A stretch of DNA of 44,315 bases from Thermoplasmata archaeon. Its GTDB lineage: Archaea > Thermoplasmatota > Thermoplasmata > Sysuiplasmatales > Sysuiplasmataceae. Position 1 is the stretch's first letter. Each line of letters starts with the position of its first letter. The notes beneath the pieces were generated by a model. It was not told where the DNA came from. It searched no databases and was given only the letters and a program-made list of their open reading frames with translations. Where the stretch lies: the NCBI GenBank assembly GCA_021817225.1, contig JAKAVR010000011.1, positions 1-44,315 of the forward strand. The letters are read 5' to 3'. Shown here one piece after another: positions 22,893 through 31,178 of this stretch. A program made the position numbers and the translations under genes.

Positions 22893-24239
22893 ATGAACAG
22901 TGATGTATTCGACGAGAAAAATTACAGGAATCTTCTTCTAAAGGGAGGAGACGACGCCACCCTGAATGCAGTGAAAGGATTTTCGGAATTCGGTTTCAGG
23001 AAGAATCAGCTTGTTATCACTGAACTTGCCTCAACAAGGCTTGATTACGGGGAGGAAACAACGTTTGCGGCAATCAGGTCTGCACATTCATCAAGGCACA
23101 TAACACGCTTCCTTGAGGGAAGGAGGACCTGGCTGCCTGTCCTGCATACGGCGCATCTCTTCAGATTCTACCATCCGAGGGATGTGCACGACGCCAGAGG
23201 AGGATCGCTTACAGTCTCACAACTGAACATGGAGCTGCTTGAGGCATTCGACAGAGGAGTATGGTCCAGGGCCTCAGGAATCGCAAAAGAAATGGCACTC
23301 AGGGGGGAGAATGAACTCCTGCTGTCTGCCGTGAGGTCGGAAGCACTGAGGCGACTCAACTCAAAAAGCAGAGCATACACCGTCTGGAACGCCGTCCGCT
23401 GTCTTGCATCCTCCGACACTGAACTCCTCTCGGAGGCCATAGACACTGCGATCGTTGCGCTTTCGACTGGGGATATCTCGGAGAGTTACCTGGCTGCCAG
23501 GAAGTTCATGTCGGCCGAACGCCTTGTCCCAGAGAGACTTGCTGACGGTGCAGACCTGCTTGACGAGACGGAGGAAGGAAGACTGCTGGAAGCTGTAAGA
23601 AGCGGAATACCGGAAATTGCAGTTCAGTTTGTCGGCAAGCTCCTCAGGAAGGGGATATCACTGCAGCATCTTCTGAAAAACGTTGCGATCGAGGCACTCA
23701 GGCAGTCATTCAATACTGAAAGAAAGGGGTTGTTTGACACTCAAATCGAGTCTTTGGGTTCAATACTGGAGGCAAACGCCCTGGAGAGTCTGGTATCTGC
23801 ATACACCCCACTGGAATTGCTCATTTCAGTCGCTGAGACGACCCCCCTCGCTTCAGGAAGGAGGTTCAGGAGAAAAAGCGGCAAGGTCCGCACGCTGGAG
23901 GAAGCGACCGGGATGATGGAGAAGGGCCGCTCTGAACAGATGCTTGCACACATAGATGAAGCGAGAAACATGCAGGAAGCGGAAAAGATTGCATCCGCAT
24001 TGGCACTCTCATCGCTTGACTGCGATCCTGAAACGGTCAATGATCATCTTTTCGTGCATTGTTCTGCGTCATTGTACTCGGGAACGTTTGACTCAACGCT
24101 CGATGCACTCAAGATCGCGTTGAGGGAATGCGCCGATTTCATTTCTTACAGCAGAAGAGAAAGAAAGACATGTGTCCGGAATATCGGGAACCTTGTGGAG
24201 CCGCAAAAGTCAGTGAATGATAAATCGGACGAAAGCTGA
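22893..24239 (+). CDS. Conserved-looking protein of unknown function, all-helical
   Basis: A 448-residue soluble protein that I do not recognise. It is nearly all helical, with many AL, EA and RR pairs and no glycine-rich nucleotide loop. A His/aromatic-rich stretch, WLPVLHTAHLFRFYHPRDVHD (about 70-90), is the only striking motif, and could bind a metal or haem. FLEGRRTWLPVLHTAH resembles active-site helices of some oxidases, but I cannot name a family. The Arg/Lys-rich segment RRFRRKSGKVRT (about 325) splits two helical halves. It follows the thioesterase gene by 32 nt on the same strand. ATG 22893 has no strong ribosome site. A hairpin terminator lies just downstream. Confidence 0.65.
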   Translation: MNSDVFDEKNYRNLLLKGGDDATLNAVKGFSEFGFRKNQLVITELASTRLDYGEETTFAAIRSAHSSRHITRFLEGRRTWLPVLHTAHLFRFYHPRDVHDARGGSLTVSQLNMELLEAFDRGVWSRASGIAKEMALRGENELLLSAVRSEALRRLNSKSRAYTVWNAVRCLASSDTELLSEAIDTAIVALSTGDISESYLAARKFMSAERLVPERLADGADLLDETEEGRLLEAVRSGIPEIAVQFVGKLLRKGISLQHLLKNVAIEALRQSFNTERKGLFDTQIESLGSILEANALESLVSAYTPLELLISVAETTPLASGRRFRRKSGKVRTLEEATGMMEKGRSEQMLAHIDEARNMQEAEKIASALALSSLDCDPETVNDHLFVHCSASLYSGTFDSTLDALKIALRECADFISYSRRERKTCVRNIGNLVEPQKSVNDKSDES

Positions 24240-24247
24240 GCGCTTGC

Positions 24248-24273
24248 ATCCGAGTCGAAAGAATCGGATTTTC
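24248..24273 (+). terminator. Stem-loop with T-run after the orphan gene
   Basis: ATCCGA (24248-24253) and TCGGAT (24264-24269) form a 6-bp stem with a 10-base loop, followed by TTTC. It lies 9 bases after the stop codon at 24239. Confidence 0.5.
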
Positions 24274-24348
24274 TGAAAAGGCAGACACAAGGTGAACAGA
24301 TATCTGAAAACAAGTGATCTGCAGAATCAGGGCACTGATCGATCGAAA

Positions 24349-24375
24349 GAATTTATTTGCATGAAAGTATATACG
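24349..24375 (+). promoter_or_regulatory. Two TATA-like boxes before the lysine-rich peptide gene
   Basis: AATTTATTTG (24350-24359) would start an mRNA near 24380, leaving a short leader with GGAGTGAGG. GTATATACG (24368-24376) would start transcription at the TTG itself. Confidence 0.4.
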
Positions 24376-24395
24376 TTAATGTGGAGTGAGGTTTT

Positions 24396-24458
24396 TTGCC
24401 TGCAAAGAAAAAAGCAAAAACAGCAAAAAAGACTAAGAAATCAGCAAAGAAGAAGTAG
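24396..24458 (+). CDS. 20-residue lysine-rich peptide
   Basis: A TTG-initiated frame of 20 codons, 11 of them Lys, the others mostly Ala and Thr, beginning MPAKKKAK and ending KKK before TAG 24456. GGAGTGAGG (24383-24391) is placed at ribosome-site distance and two TATA-like boxes precede it. The composition resembles the tails of histone H1-like or other nucleic-acid-binding proteins, so a DNA or RNA binding role is possible; that is inference from composition. A T-rich stretch 24503-24545 follows and may end the transcript. Because the peptide is so short, it could also be an untranslated A-rich RNA. Confidence 0.45.
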   Translation: MPAKKKAKTAKKTKKSAKKK

Positions 24459-24502
24459 TTGAATATGGCGGATCTATGATCCCGTCAGATTTTGCTGTTC
24501 CA

Positions 24503-24545
24503 AATTCTCTTCCTTTCAATTTTTCATGTTTTTCTTGTTTTTCAA
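24503..24545 (+). terminator. Pyrimidine and T-rich tract, probable oligo-T terminator
   Basis: Runs TTTCAATTTTT, TGTTTTTC and TTGTTTTTC follow the lysine-rich peptide gene. Archaeal RNA polymerase terminates at such T-runs. The tract precedes the YyaL-like gene by about 45 nt. Confidence 0.4.
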
Positions 24546-24591
24546 TGCGGCTGCACAAACAATATCTATTTGCCTCCCATGATAGAAGCAG

Positions 24592-26673
24592 ATGACCGAT
24601 CTCGCGAAGAGGACAAACAGACTCGGTAAAGAGCGCAGCACTTACCTGAGGAGCGCGGCGCACCAGTCCATCAACTGGTTTCCATGGTCGATGGAGCCCT
24701 TCACCGTTGCAGGAAGCGAGAAAAAGCCCGTTCTGCTTGATGTAGGTGCGTCATGGTGCCACTGGTGCCACGTCATGGACGAAGGAACGTATGAAAACGC
24801 TCCGATCTCTGATTACATAAACGAGCACTATATTGCGGTGAAAGTGGACAGGGACGAGAGGCCGGATGTGGATGCAAGGTATCAGAGGGCAGTCAATGCA
24901 ATGACCGGCCAGGGCGGGTGGCCGCTAACCGTGTTTCTCGATGACCAGGGAAGGCCATTCTATGGCGGAACATATTTTCCGCCTGTTCAGACGGGAGAAA
25001 TGCCGGGATTCCTCGATCTTCTGAAAAGGATACTTGAATACTACACAAGCAGAAAAGAGGAGAGGGAGGAAGTCGCAAGAAGCGTCACGGAGGCTGTCAC
25101 CACCCATGAAAGATACGAGGAGGAGGATGTGGGAAGCGCCGAAATAAGGGCGGCCCTTCAGAAGACGGTTGAGCAGGCGGATACAGTGAATGGAGGCTTC
25201 GGCTACTCTCCCAAGTTCCCACATACTTCCGCAGTTGAACTGCTCATGGCACTCGGCCACAGGGGAAGGAAGGAGGCCTATGAGCCTGTAAGACTGACGC
25301 TTGACGGAATGTTAAGGGGCGGAATCCACGATCAGCTTGGTGGAGGCTTTCACAGGTATTCGACAGACGAGAAATGGATCGTCCCGCATTTCGAGAAAAT
25401 GGCGTATGATAACGCAGGACTTCTGAAGAACTACATACACGCGTACCAGATATTCCGCGAAGAGGAATACATCAAGACTGCAAAAGGCATAGTTGCATTT
25501 GTTTCAGGGACATTGAGCGGGAAAGACGGTTTTTATTCCAGCCAGAACGCGGATGCGAAGCAGGGAGATGACGGCGACTACTGGACCTGGAGTCCTGATG
25601 AGCTCGCCGATGCACTGGGCGGTGAGGAGAGAAAGGCTGCAGGCCTCCATTACCACATTCACGGAATGGCGGAATTGCACAGGAAGGACAGGCACGTTCT
25701 GTACAGGGCCATGCCCCTGGGAGAGGTGGCAGAGAATATGTCCATGTCTGAAGCAGAAGTTGCTTCGCTGCTTGATACAGCGCGGAAGAGGATGCTTGAA
25801 TCCAGGAGTAAACGGCCGACACCAATAGTGGACAGGAGCGTATTCGGCAGCCTGAACGGAATGCTGGCATCTTCATTCTTCGAGTACGCACTCTGTAATG
25901 AAGACGAAGACGCGTATGGAACGGCAAGGAAAAGCGTGGAGCATTACATCGAAAAGGGCTTCTCAGCGGGAAAGGGTTTTGTCCATTCCCTCTCAGGAGG
26001 GGGAATCTGGGGACTCCTTGAAGATCAGGTGAACATGATGCACGCTTCCCTGGATCTGTTTGAGATGGGGTCCTCCGCAATGGCAGCAGACGTCGCCCGG
26101 CAGGCAGGTGCCGTCCTTGAAGGATATGCATCCCCCGCGGGCGGCCTGTATGATGTAGATTCCTCGGTCTACAACGGTGAGGAAATTGGCCTTGTGAACT
26201 CTAGGGGCACGCCAATCCACGATACCCCGAGCCAGTCCCCGGTCTCGTCTGCCGCGCTCCTCCTTCTGAGAACCGCGGCCGTCTTCGAAGACGATGCCAC
26301 GGCGAAAAGCGCCAGAAAGATCATAAGAGCGATCGCACCGTCCTGCATCTCATCGGGAGCATATGCCGCCTCGATATTCATGGCACTAGACAGGATGGTG
26401 AACGATATTCCGCTAGTCGTTATCGCGGGCAGCGCTGCCGAGCGCAGGTTCGGAGAGTTGAAGCGGGCGGCCGCTGCAGTTTACATGCCGGGCAAGGAAA
26501 CAGTGCTCATAGACACCGATGTAGCAGATGCAGGAATCTATTCGGCAACAATGCAGTCGATAATAGCCAAGACCAGGGAGGAGGGAAAGCCTCTTGCTTT
26601 CACATGCATGGGAAGATCATGCTCCCCTCCTGCGGAGAATCCGGAAAAGCTCCTCGGGTTCCTCGCAAAATGA
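24592..26673 (+). CDS. Thioredoxin-domain protein of the YyaL/SSP411 family (DUF255)
   Basis: A 693-residue protein. The N-terminal thioredoxin-like domain begins with [12 protein letters not shown] and carries [13 protein letters not shown] (CxxC near 55-58), [12 protein letters not shown] and [24 protein letters not shown], all hallmarks of the family. The rest is an (alpha/alpha)6-barrel-like region with [34 protein letters not shown], and a last section near residue 580-690. The role is not well established; relatives are proposed to act in redox or sugar-related chemistry. Length is normal for the family. The gene is monocistronic and convergent with the small zinc-ribbon gene. Confidence 0.92.
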   Translation: MTDLAKRTNRLGKERSTYLRSAAHQSINWFPWSMEPFTVAGSEKKPVLLDVGASWCHWCHVMDEGTYENAPISDYINEHYIAVKVDRDERPDVDARYQRAVNAMTGQGGWPLTVFLDDQGRPFYGGTYFPPVQTGEMPGFLDLLKRILEYYTSRKEEREEVARSVTEAVTTHERYEEEDVGSAEIRAALQKTVEQADTVNGGFGYSPKFPHTSAVELLMALGHRGRKEAYEPVRLTLDGMLRGGIHDQLGGGFHRYSTDEKWIVPHFEKMAYDNAGLLKNYIHAYQIFREEEYIKTAKGIVAFVSGTLSGKDGFYSSQNADAKQGDDGDYWTWSPDELADALGGEERKAAGLHYHIHGMAELHRKDRHVLYRAMPLGEVAENMSMSEAEVASLLDTARKRMLESRSKRPTPIVDRSVFGSLNGMLASSFFEYALCNEDEDAYGTARKSVEHYIEKGFSAGKGFVHSLSGGGIWGLLEDQVNMMHASLDLFEMGSSAMAADVARQAGAVLEGYASPAGGLYDVDSSVYNGEEIGLVNSRGTPIHDTPSQSPVSSAALLLLRTAAVFEDDATAKSARKIIRAIAPSCISSGAYAASIFMALDRMVNDIPLVVIAGSAAERRFGELKRAAAAVYMPGKETVLIDTDVADAGIYSATMQSIIAKTREEGKPLAFTCMGRSCSPPAENPEKLLGFLAK

Positions 26674-26694
26674 CACCGCGTAACTGCTTGCGGC

Positions 26695-26871
26695 TCAGTC
26701 CCTTGTCGCCTCTACAAGCTTGCCCTTGGCCCAGTTGAGCCCCTTGCCTTCGGCACAGTCACGGCAGAGAATCATGAAGCCTCTCGGGTTCATCAGATCG
26801 CTGAATTTCTTGAGATCTATCAGCTCAACGGGCATATTGCATTCGTCACACTGCATCCTATCAGCATTCAT
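26695..26871 (-). CDS. Small zinc-ribbon protein, 58 residues
   Basis: A 58-codon frame that encodes two CxxC knuckles, Cys8-Asp-Glu-Cys11 and Cys36-Arg-Asp-Cys39, an arrangement that binds one zinc ion. Between them is an amphipathic segment (VELIDLKKFSDLMNPRGFMIL), and the C-terminus is basic. It is convergent with the YyaL gene, ending 22 nt from it. A TATA-like CTTAAATA (26896-26889) lies about 21 nt before ATG 26871, and ATG 26856 is an alternative start. Small archaeal zinc ribbons often act in nucleic-acid binding or protein contact. I do not know this one's function. Confidence 0.7.
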   Translation of the reverse strand: MNADRMQCDECNMPVELIDLKKFSDLMNPRGFMILCRDCAEGKGLNWAKGKLVEATRD

Positions 26872-27054
26872 TGTAGTTTTTGATTACTATTTAAGATTGC
26901 CCGGAATGCGTTTGAAGTCATGGCTGTGATGAAGAGGGAAAGGCAGGCATGTGATCAGCAGCCGTCTGCCAGCCTTGGATGCCCCCCACGTCCGTATTTA
27001 AAGCACAGTCCCCACATTTCGCATTAGTCGGTTAAGTATTATACAAAAATAACA

Positions 27055-29844
27055 ATGTATGAAACAGCACGAGAGAACGGTTGCACCGTGCCCTCCGAAG
27101 TGGTGAAATTGGAGACAACAATAAAGGGCTATTCAGCCGACGTGACTATCATGGACGGGACTATGCTGAGCATAAGGCCCGTACTGCCTGAAGACATGAA
27201 CATGCTCAGCGACTTCATAAGGCGCACGTCAAGGCAGTCGTTGAGACTCAGATTTTTCGGATCATACCAGTCTCCCGAGGAGAATTCGTTTTATCTCTCC
27301 CCCGATGCTTCCACAGGCTACGCCCTGCTCGCGATGAGGAAGGGCGTAGTTGTTGGGCATGCGGCATTCTATTACACAGACAAGGAGAAGAAGACGGCTG
27401 AGGTCTCTGTGCTCGTCGGCGACGATTTCAGGGAGCGCGGCATAGGGACGGCACTTCTTCAGCTGCTGAGCGAAATTGGCTCAAATGCGGGAGTGGAGGA
27501 ATTCACGCTCGCCATGCTGCCTGAAAACATAGCGATGATCAATGTAGTGACAACACTTGGTTTCCCGTTCAAGACGGACATTTCGCCGGGAAGCATAATA
27601 ATGAGTTTCCCGACCTCCCTGTCTGATTCTGTAATACAGAAATTCGATCAGAGGGATGCCATAGCGACAAAGGCATCGATAAAGAGCTTTCTTGAACCAA
27701 GATCCGTCGCCGTGATCGGAGCGTCAAAGAGAAGGGGCAGCATTGGCTGGCAGCTGTTCAGGAACATAATTGAGGGGGAATACACTGGGATTGCCTATCC
27801 CATCAACCCTGATGCCGTTTCGATACAGTCGGTCCAGTCATTCAAGAGCGTTCTTGACTGCCCCGGTCCTGTTGATCTTGCATTCATCGTTGTTCCCGCC
27901 AGGTTCGTTATACAGGTTGCCGACGAATGCGGGAGAAAGGGAGTGCATTCGCTTGTTGTCATATCCTCCGGTTTTTCAGAAATGAGCGGAGACCAGGGAA
28001 CGAAGATGCAGGAAGATCTTCTGAACACATGCAGGAAATACGGCATGAGGCTGATCGGTCCAAACTGCATGGGCATTGTGAGCACTGAGCAGTCTGTAAG
28101 GCTGAACGGTCAGTTTGCACCCTTCAAGCCCAGGGAGGGAAACCTCTCTTTCCTGTCGCAGTCGGGCGCCTTGGGGATCGCGGTCATACAGGAGCTCAAC
28201 AGCTTGGGTCTCGGTCTCTCTTCCTTTGTTTCTGTGGGAAACAAGGCGGATATCTCTGGCAATGATCTGATACAGTACTGGGAAGACGACAGCAAGACTG
28301 ATGTGGTCCTGATGTATCTCGAGTCGTTCGGAAATCCGAGGAAGTTCTCAAGGATCGCAAGAAGGGTTTCCCAGAAGAAGCCCATTATTGTAGTCAAGAG
28401 CGGCAGGACGGTTTCTGGCTCGAGGGCAGCCAAAAGCCACACAGGTGCAATGGTTTCTGCATCTGACATTACAGTTGACGCGCTATTGAGCCAGTCCGGC
28501 ATTATAAGGGCGCAGTCGCTTCGCGAGCTGTTCGATTTCGCGTCGATACTGTCGACACAGCCTCTTCCTCAGGGGAACGGCGTTGGTATAATAACCAACG
28601 CTGGCGGTGCCGGAATACTTGCGGCCGATGCGTGCGAGGCATCCGGGCTCAAGGTCATAGAATTCAGCGAATCGGTACAGGATGAGCTTGGAAAGATGCT
28701 TCCGTCCATAGCTTCGCTGAAGAATCCTGTCGACATGACGGCGGGAGCTACCGCCGATGACTACTACAAGGCGATAATGACTGCGTGCAAGGAACCAGGC
28801 GTGCACTCACTCATTGTCCTTTTCGTGCCGCCCATTGAGATAAATGCAGAGGACGTGGGAAAAAGGATACTTGATGCAGTGAGGGATCTCAAAGGAAGAG
28901 TGACACTCGTTTCAGTATTTCTTGCATCCACAGGCCTGCCGGAGATGCTGTCCGCAGACAACCTGAAGATCCCTTCATTCAAATTTCCCGAAGAGGCCGC
29001 CAGGGCACTCGCCAGGGCGTTTGAGTATTCGAGATGGCGAAAGGAGCCGAAAGGGACGTTCGTCCACTCGAGGAACAGCAGGTTCGGGGAGGCTGCTTCG
29101 ATTGTGGCTGCCGTGATGGGAAGGGGAGAAGAGTGGCTTTCGCTCGAGGAAACCATAAGGCTCCTTTCAATCTACGGCGTGGATTTCCTGAAGACGGAAT
29201 TTGCATCCTCCCCTGAAGCTGCTTCCAGCAAGGCTGCAACGTTCGGGCAGAAGGTGGTCCTCAAGGTAGACTCAAAAACTGTACTCCACAAGACTGACGT
29301 CGGTGGTGTGAAGCTCGACCTGGAAAGCACCGAGGTGTTCAGCGAAGCGGTCAAGATGAAAGGGAGCGTGGAGGCTCTTGGACACAAGGTGGACGGATTC
29401 ACCCTGCAGGCGATGGCGGAGCCGGGACTGGAAATGTTCGTGGGCGTTACACACGACCCCGATTTCGGCCCCATAATCGCATGCGGTTACGGAGGCACAT
29501 ACGTCGAGGCAATGAAGGACATATCGGTAAGAATCACGCCGCTGACAGACATGGATGCTGACAGCATGTTGAAGTCCCTGCGGACATACACAATACTGAA
29601 GGGTTACAGGGGTGAAAAACCGTACGACACCGGTGCGCTTACAAGACTGATACTGGCAGTCAACTCCATTGTGGAGGACATACCCGAGATCCAGGAGCTT
29701 GATCTCAACCCTGTCATTGTCCGCAACCAGGGAATAACAACAGTGGACGCAAGGATCAGGGTCGGAAAGAACCGCCCCGAAGTGCCCGAGGGAGCGAAAA
29801 GGATCACTCCAATCGAGAATACAGACAGGCAAAGCGGGAATTAG
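27055..29844 (+). CDS. GNAT acetyltransferase fused to ADP-forming acyl-CoA synthetase
   Basis: A 929-residue fusion. Residues about 35-195 are a GNAT domain (MLSIRPVLPEDMNML, RERGIGTALLQLLSEI, MINVVTTLGF). Then follow the CoA-binding Rossmann domain (SVAVIGASKRRGSIGW), the succinyl-CoA ligase-like domain with FLSQSGALG, and AKSHTGAM, whose His462 matches the phospho-His of acetate-CoA ligases. A C-terminal ATP-grasp domain follows (KVVLKVDSKTVLHKTDVGGV, LDLNPVIV). This domain order, GNAT first, differs from the Pat acetyltransferases of enterobacteria, where it is last. Keeping the phospho-His suggests that the ligase half may still make or use acyl-CoA with ATP/ADP. The enzyme could sense or use acyl-CoA for lysine acetylation. 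Confidence 0.9.
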   Translation: MYETARENGCTVPSEVVKLETTIKGYSADVTIMDGTMLSIRPVLPEDMNMLSDFIRRTSRQSLRLRFFGSYQSPEENSFYLSPDASTGYALLAMRKGVVVGHAAFYYTDKEKKTAEVSVLVGDDFRERGIGTALLQLLSEIGSNAGVEEFTLAMLPENIAMINVVTTLGFPFKTDISPGSIIMSFPTSLSDSVIQKFDQRDAIATKASIKSFLEPRSVAVIGASKRRGSIGWQLFRNIIEGEYTGIAYPINPDAVSIQSVQSFKSVLDCPGPVDLAFIVVPARFVIQVADECGRKGVHSLVVISSGFSEMSGDQGTKMQEDLLNTCRKYGMRLIGPNCMGIVSTEQSVRLNGQFAPFKPREGNLSFLSQSGALGIAVIQELNSLGLGLSSFVSVGNKADISGNDLIQYWEDDSKTDVVLMYLESFGNPRKFSRIARRVSQKKPIIVVKSGRTVSGSRAAKSHTGAMVSASDITVDALLSQSGIIRAQSLRELFDFASILSTQPLPQGNGVGIITNAGGAGILAADACEASGLKVIEFSESVQDELGKMLPSIASLKNPVDMTAGATADDYYKAIMTACKEPGVHSLIVLFVPPIEINAEDVGKRILDAVRDLKGRVTLVSVFLASTGLPEMLSADNLKIPSFKFPEEAARALARAFEYSRWRKEPKGTFVHSRNSRFGEAASIVAAVMGRGEEWLSLEETIRLLSIYGVDFLKTEFASSPEAASSKAATFGQKVVLKVDSKTVLHKTDVGGVKLDLESTEVFSEAVKMKGSVEALGHKVDGFTLQAMAEPGLEMFVGVTHDPDFGPIIACGYGGTYVEAMKDISVRITPLTDMDADSMLKSLRTYTILKGYRGEKPYDTGALTRLILAVNSIVEDIPEIQELDLNPVIVRNQGITTVDARIRVGKNRPEVPEGAKRITPIENTDRQSGN

Positions 29845-29885
29845 AGGAAAAACAGGTTTTGAAAGTGGTTTGCGACGGGGCCGGT

Positions 29886-30824
29886 TCAGTTTACCTTTGA
29901 TCTTCTGCGCAGGATTAATGCAGCCGCTCCTGCAGCAAGCAGCACAACAACGACACCTGCCACTACAAGTACGCCGGGGCCAATACCGTTCGCTGGCTGG
30001 ATGTAGAGCGTGTTTCCCTTCGCATATGTGTTTCCGTCGGTGACTATCTGAGCGGACGGATCGAGGTATATTGAGAGGGCGTAGTTGCCCGAAGTGCCCG
30101 ATGTCGAATAGGAGATATTGAAGCTCCTGTTCAGTGTGACACCTGCATTGTAGCTGTACACCGTCTTTCCGGTGGCGCTGCTGTAGCTCCGGTTCCACTG
30201 AGACAGCTGTTTTGCGAACGCGCTGAAGTCAAGTGCATGATAAACAGACAGGCGTGTCTGGCTGTTTGAGACGAATGATATTATCTTTGAATATGCCAGG
30301 ACGCCGGAGGCTGAATTCACGTCTATTGTTCCACTTGTGGATGTGCTTACGTTGATGCTCTTTGTGTAGTTGAAGTCCTTCCAGGACATGTTGACAGAGT
30401 CTGCTGTTCCATTGCCTATGCCCTTAACTGCCATGTCAAAGGTAGAGGTCACTACAACGGCAAGCTTCGTCTGATTTGCCTTCCAGGTTGCGTTGTAGTA
30501 CAGCGCAAGACTGCTGATGTATGCGTGGCTGTACGCTGCAGCTATTGTTCCATTTATTGATGCAACTGTGTTCACCGAGGCGCTGCTTTTCGATGTTATG
30601 TTAAGGCTGACGCTGCCGCTCCTGTTATTGAGTGCCTGGCTGATCAGGCCTGTGCTCGGATAGGTGAAGTTGACATAGAGGTTCTTCTGAGAGTGCCAGT
30701 TTGCAGTCTGAGCGGATGGATTTACATCCACCCTGACCGAGGAGGCCGATACAGGTGCTGCCACAACGGCGAGCAATGCGACGGCCAGCAGGGAGGCAGC
30801 TGCCCTAGAAGTTGTCTTCTTCAT
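29886..30824 (-). CDS. Secreted or surface-anchored protein, heavily N-glycosylated type
   Basis: A 312-residue protein with an N-terminal signal peptide (MKKTTSRAAASLLAVALLAVVAAPVSAS) and a C-terminal membrane anchor (about 285-306, PGVLVVAGVVVVLLAAGAAALIL) followed by RRRSK. The 250-residue ectodomain is rich in Ser, Thr, Asn and Tyr and holds 13 N-x-S/T sequons (for example NFT, NRS, NIT, NAT). It has no Cys. This is the design of an archaeal surface glycoprotein; it may be a surface-layer or adhesion protein. The TATA box at 30846-30853 is 25 nt from the ATG, giving a leaderless gene. Confidence 0.75.
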   Translation of the reverse strand: MKKTTSRAAASLLAVALLAVVAAPVSASSVRVDVNPSAQTANWHSQKNLYVNFTYPSTGLISQALNNRSGSVSLNITSKSSASVNTVASINGTIAAAYSHAYISSLALYYNATWKANQTKLAVVVTSTFDMAVKGIGNGTADSVNMSWKDFNYTKSINVSTSTSGTIDVNSASGVLAYSKIISFVSNSQTRLSVYHALDFSAFAKQLSQWNRSYSSATGKTVYSYNAGVTLNRSFNISYSTSGTSGNYALSIYLDPSAQIVTDGNTYAKGNTLYIQPANGIGPGVLVVAGVVVVLLAAGAAALILRRRSKVN

Positions 30825-30845
30825 GACAGTGCCGACCTGGGCATC

Positions 30846-30853
30846 CTATAAGT
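30846..30853 (-). promoter_or_regulatory. TATA box for the surface-protein gene
   Basis: CTTATAGG on the minus strand is centred 25 nt before ATG 30824, so the mRNA probably starts at or just before the ATG. Confidence 0.55.
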
Positions 30854-30890
30854 ACGTTGTTAGACGCTTTTCGAACTTGGAATCGGTTGT

Positions 30891-31166
30891 TCATCCGCCC
30901 GAGACTGCAGGAACAACATCCACAACGGAATCGTTCCTGACTAGAGTCTGCTGCCCGTCAGAGAATCTTATGTCCTTGCCGTCGACGTATACGTTGATGT
31001 ATCTCCTTATCCTGCCGTTCTCAAATATCCTTCTGTTGAATTCCTCGCCGAAAACATCGGACAGTCTTGAGAAGAGATTGCCCACTCCACCCTGGAAGTC
31101 TATCTCCACTTCCCTGTTTCCTTTCGTTATCGACTGCATCGCGGATGAAAAATTTACCTTGACCAT
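30891..31166 (-). CDS. MoaD/ThiS-family ubiquitin-like sulfur carrier
   Basis: A 91-residue beta-grasp protein ending in VPAVSGG; the terminal Gly-Gly is the site of thiocarboxylate formation. MVKVNFSSAMQSITKGNREVEIDFQGG, RYINVYVDGKDIRF and LVRNDSVVDVVPAVSGG follow the MoaD pattern. MoaD carries sulfur for molybdopterin, but relatives (CysO, ThiS) serve cysteine or thiamine synthesis. The gene begins 12 nt after the stop of the threonine synthase gene, and its ribosome site GAGGTGT overlaps that stop (TGAGGTG), so the two are translationally coupled. This coupling suggests a role with the PLP enzyme, although supply of molybdopterin to the hydroxylase in this genome is also possible. Confidence 0.88.
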   Translation of the reverse strand: MVKVNFSSAMQSITKGNREVEIDFQGGVGNLFSRLSDVFGEEFNRRIFENGRIRRYINVYVDGKDIRFSDGQQTLVRNDSVVDVVPAVSGG

Positions 31167-31178
31167 TCCAGTTACACC

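Noticed and set aside
25472-26131. 219-codon minus-strand frame inside the YyaL-like gene
   Set aside because: Arg/Pro/Ser-rich translation typical of antisense frames in GC-rich codon sets, with no start signals.
29272-30198. 308-codon minus-strand frame across the acyl-CoA synthetase and surface-protein genes
   Set aside because: It is antisense to the synthetase and out of frame with the surface-protein gene. Its composition (Cys, Arg and His rich) has no family pattern, and both overlapped genes are strong.
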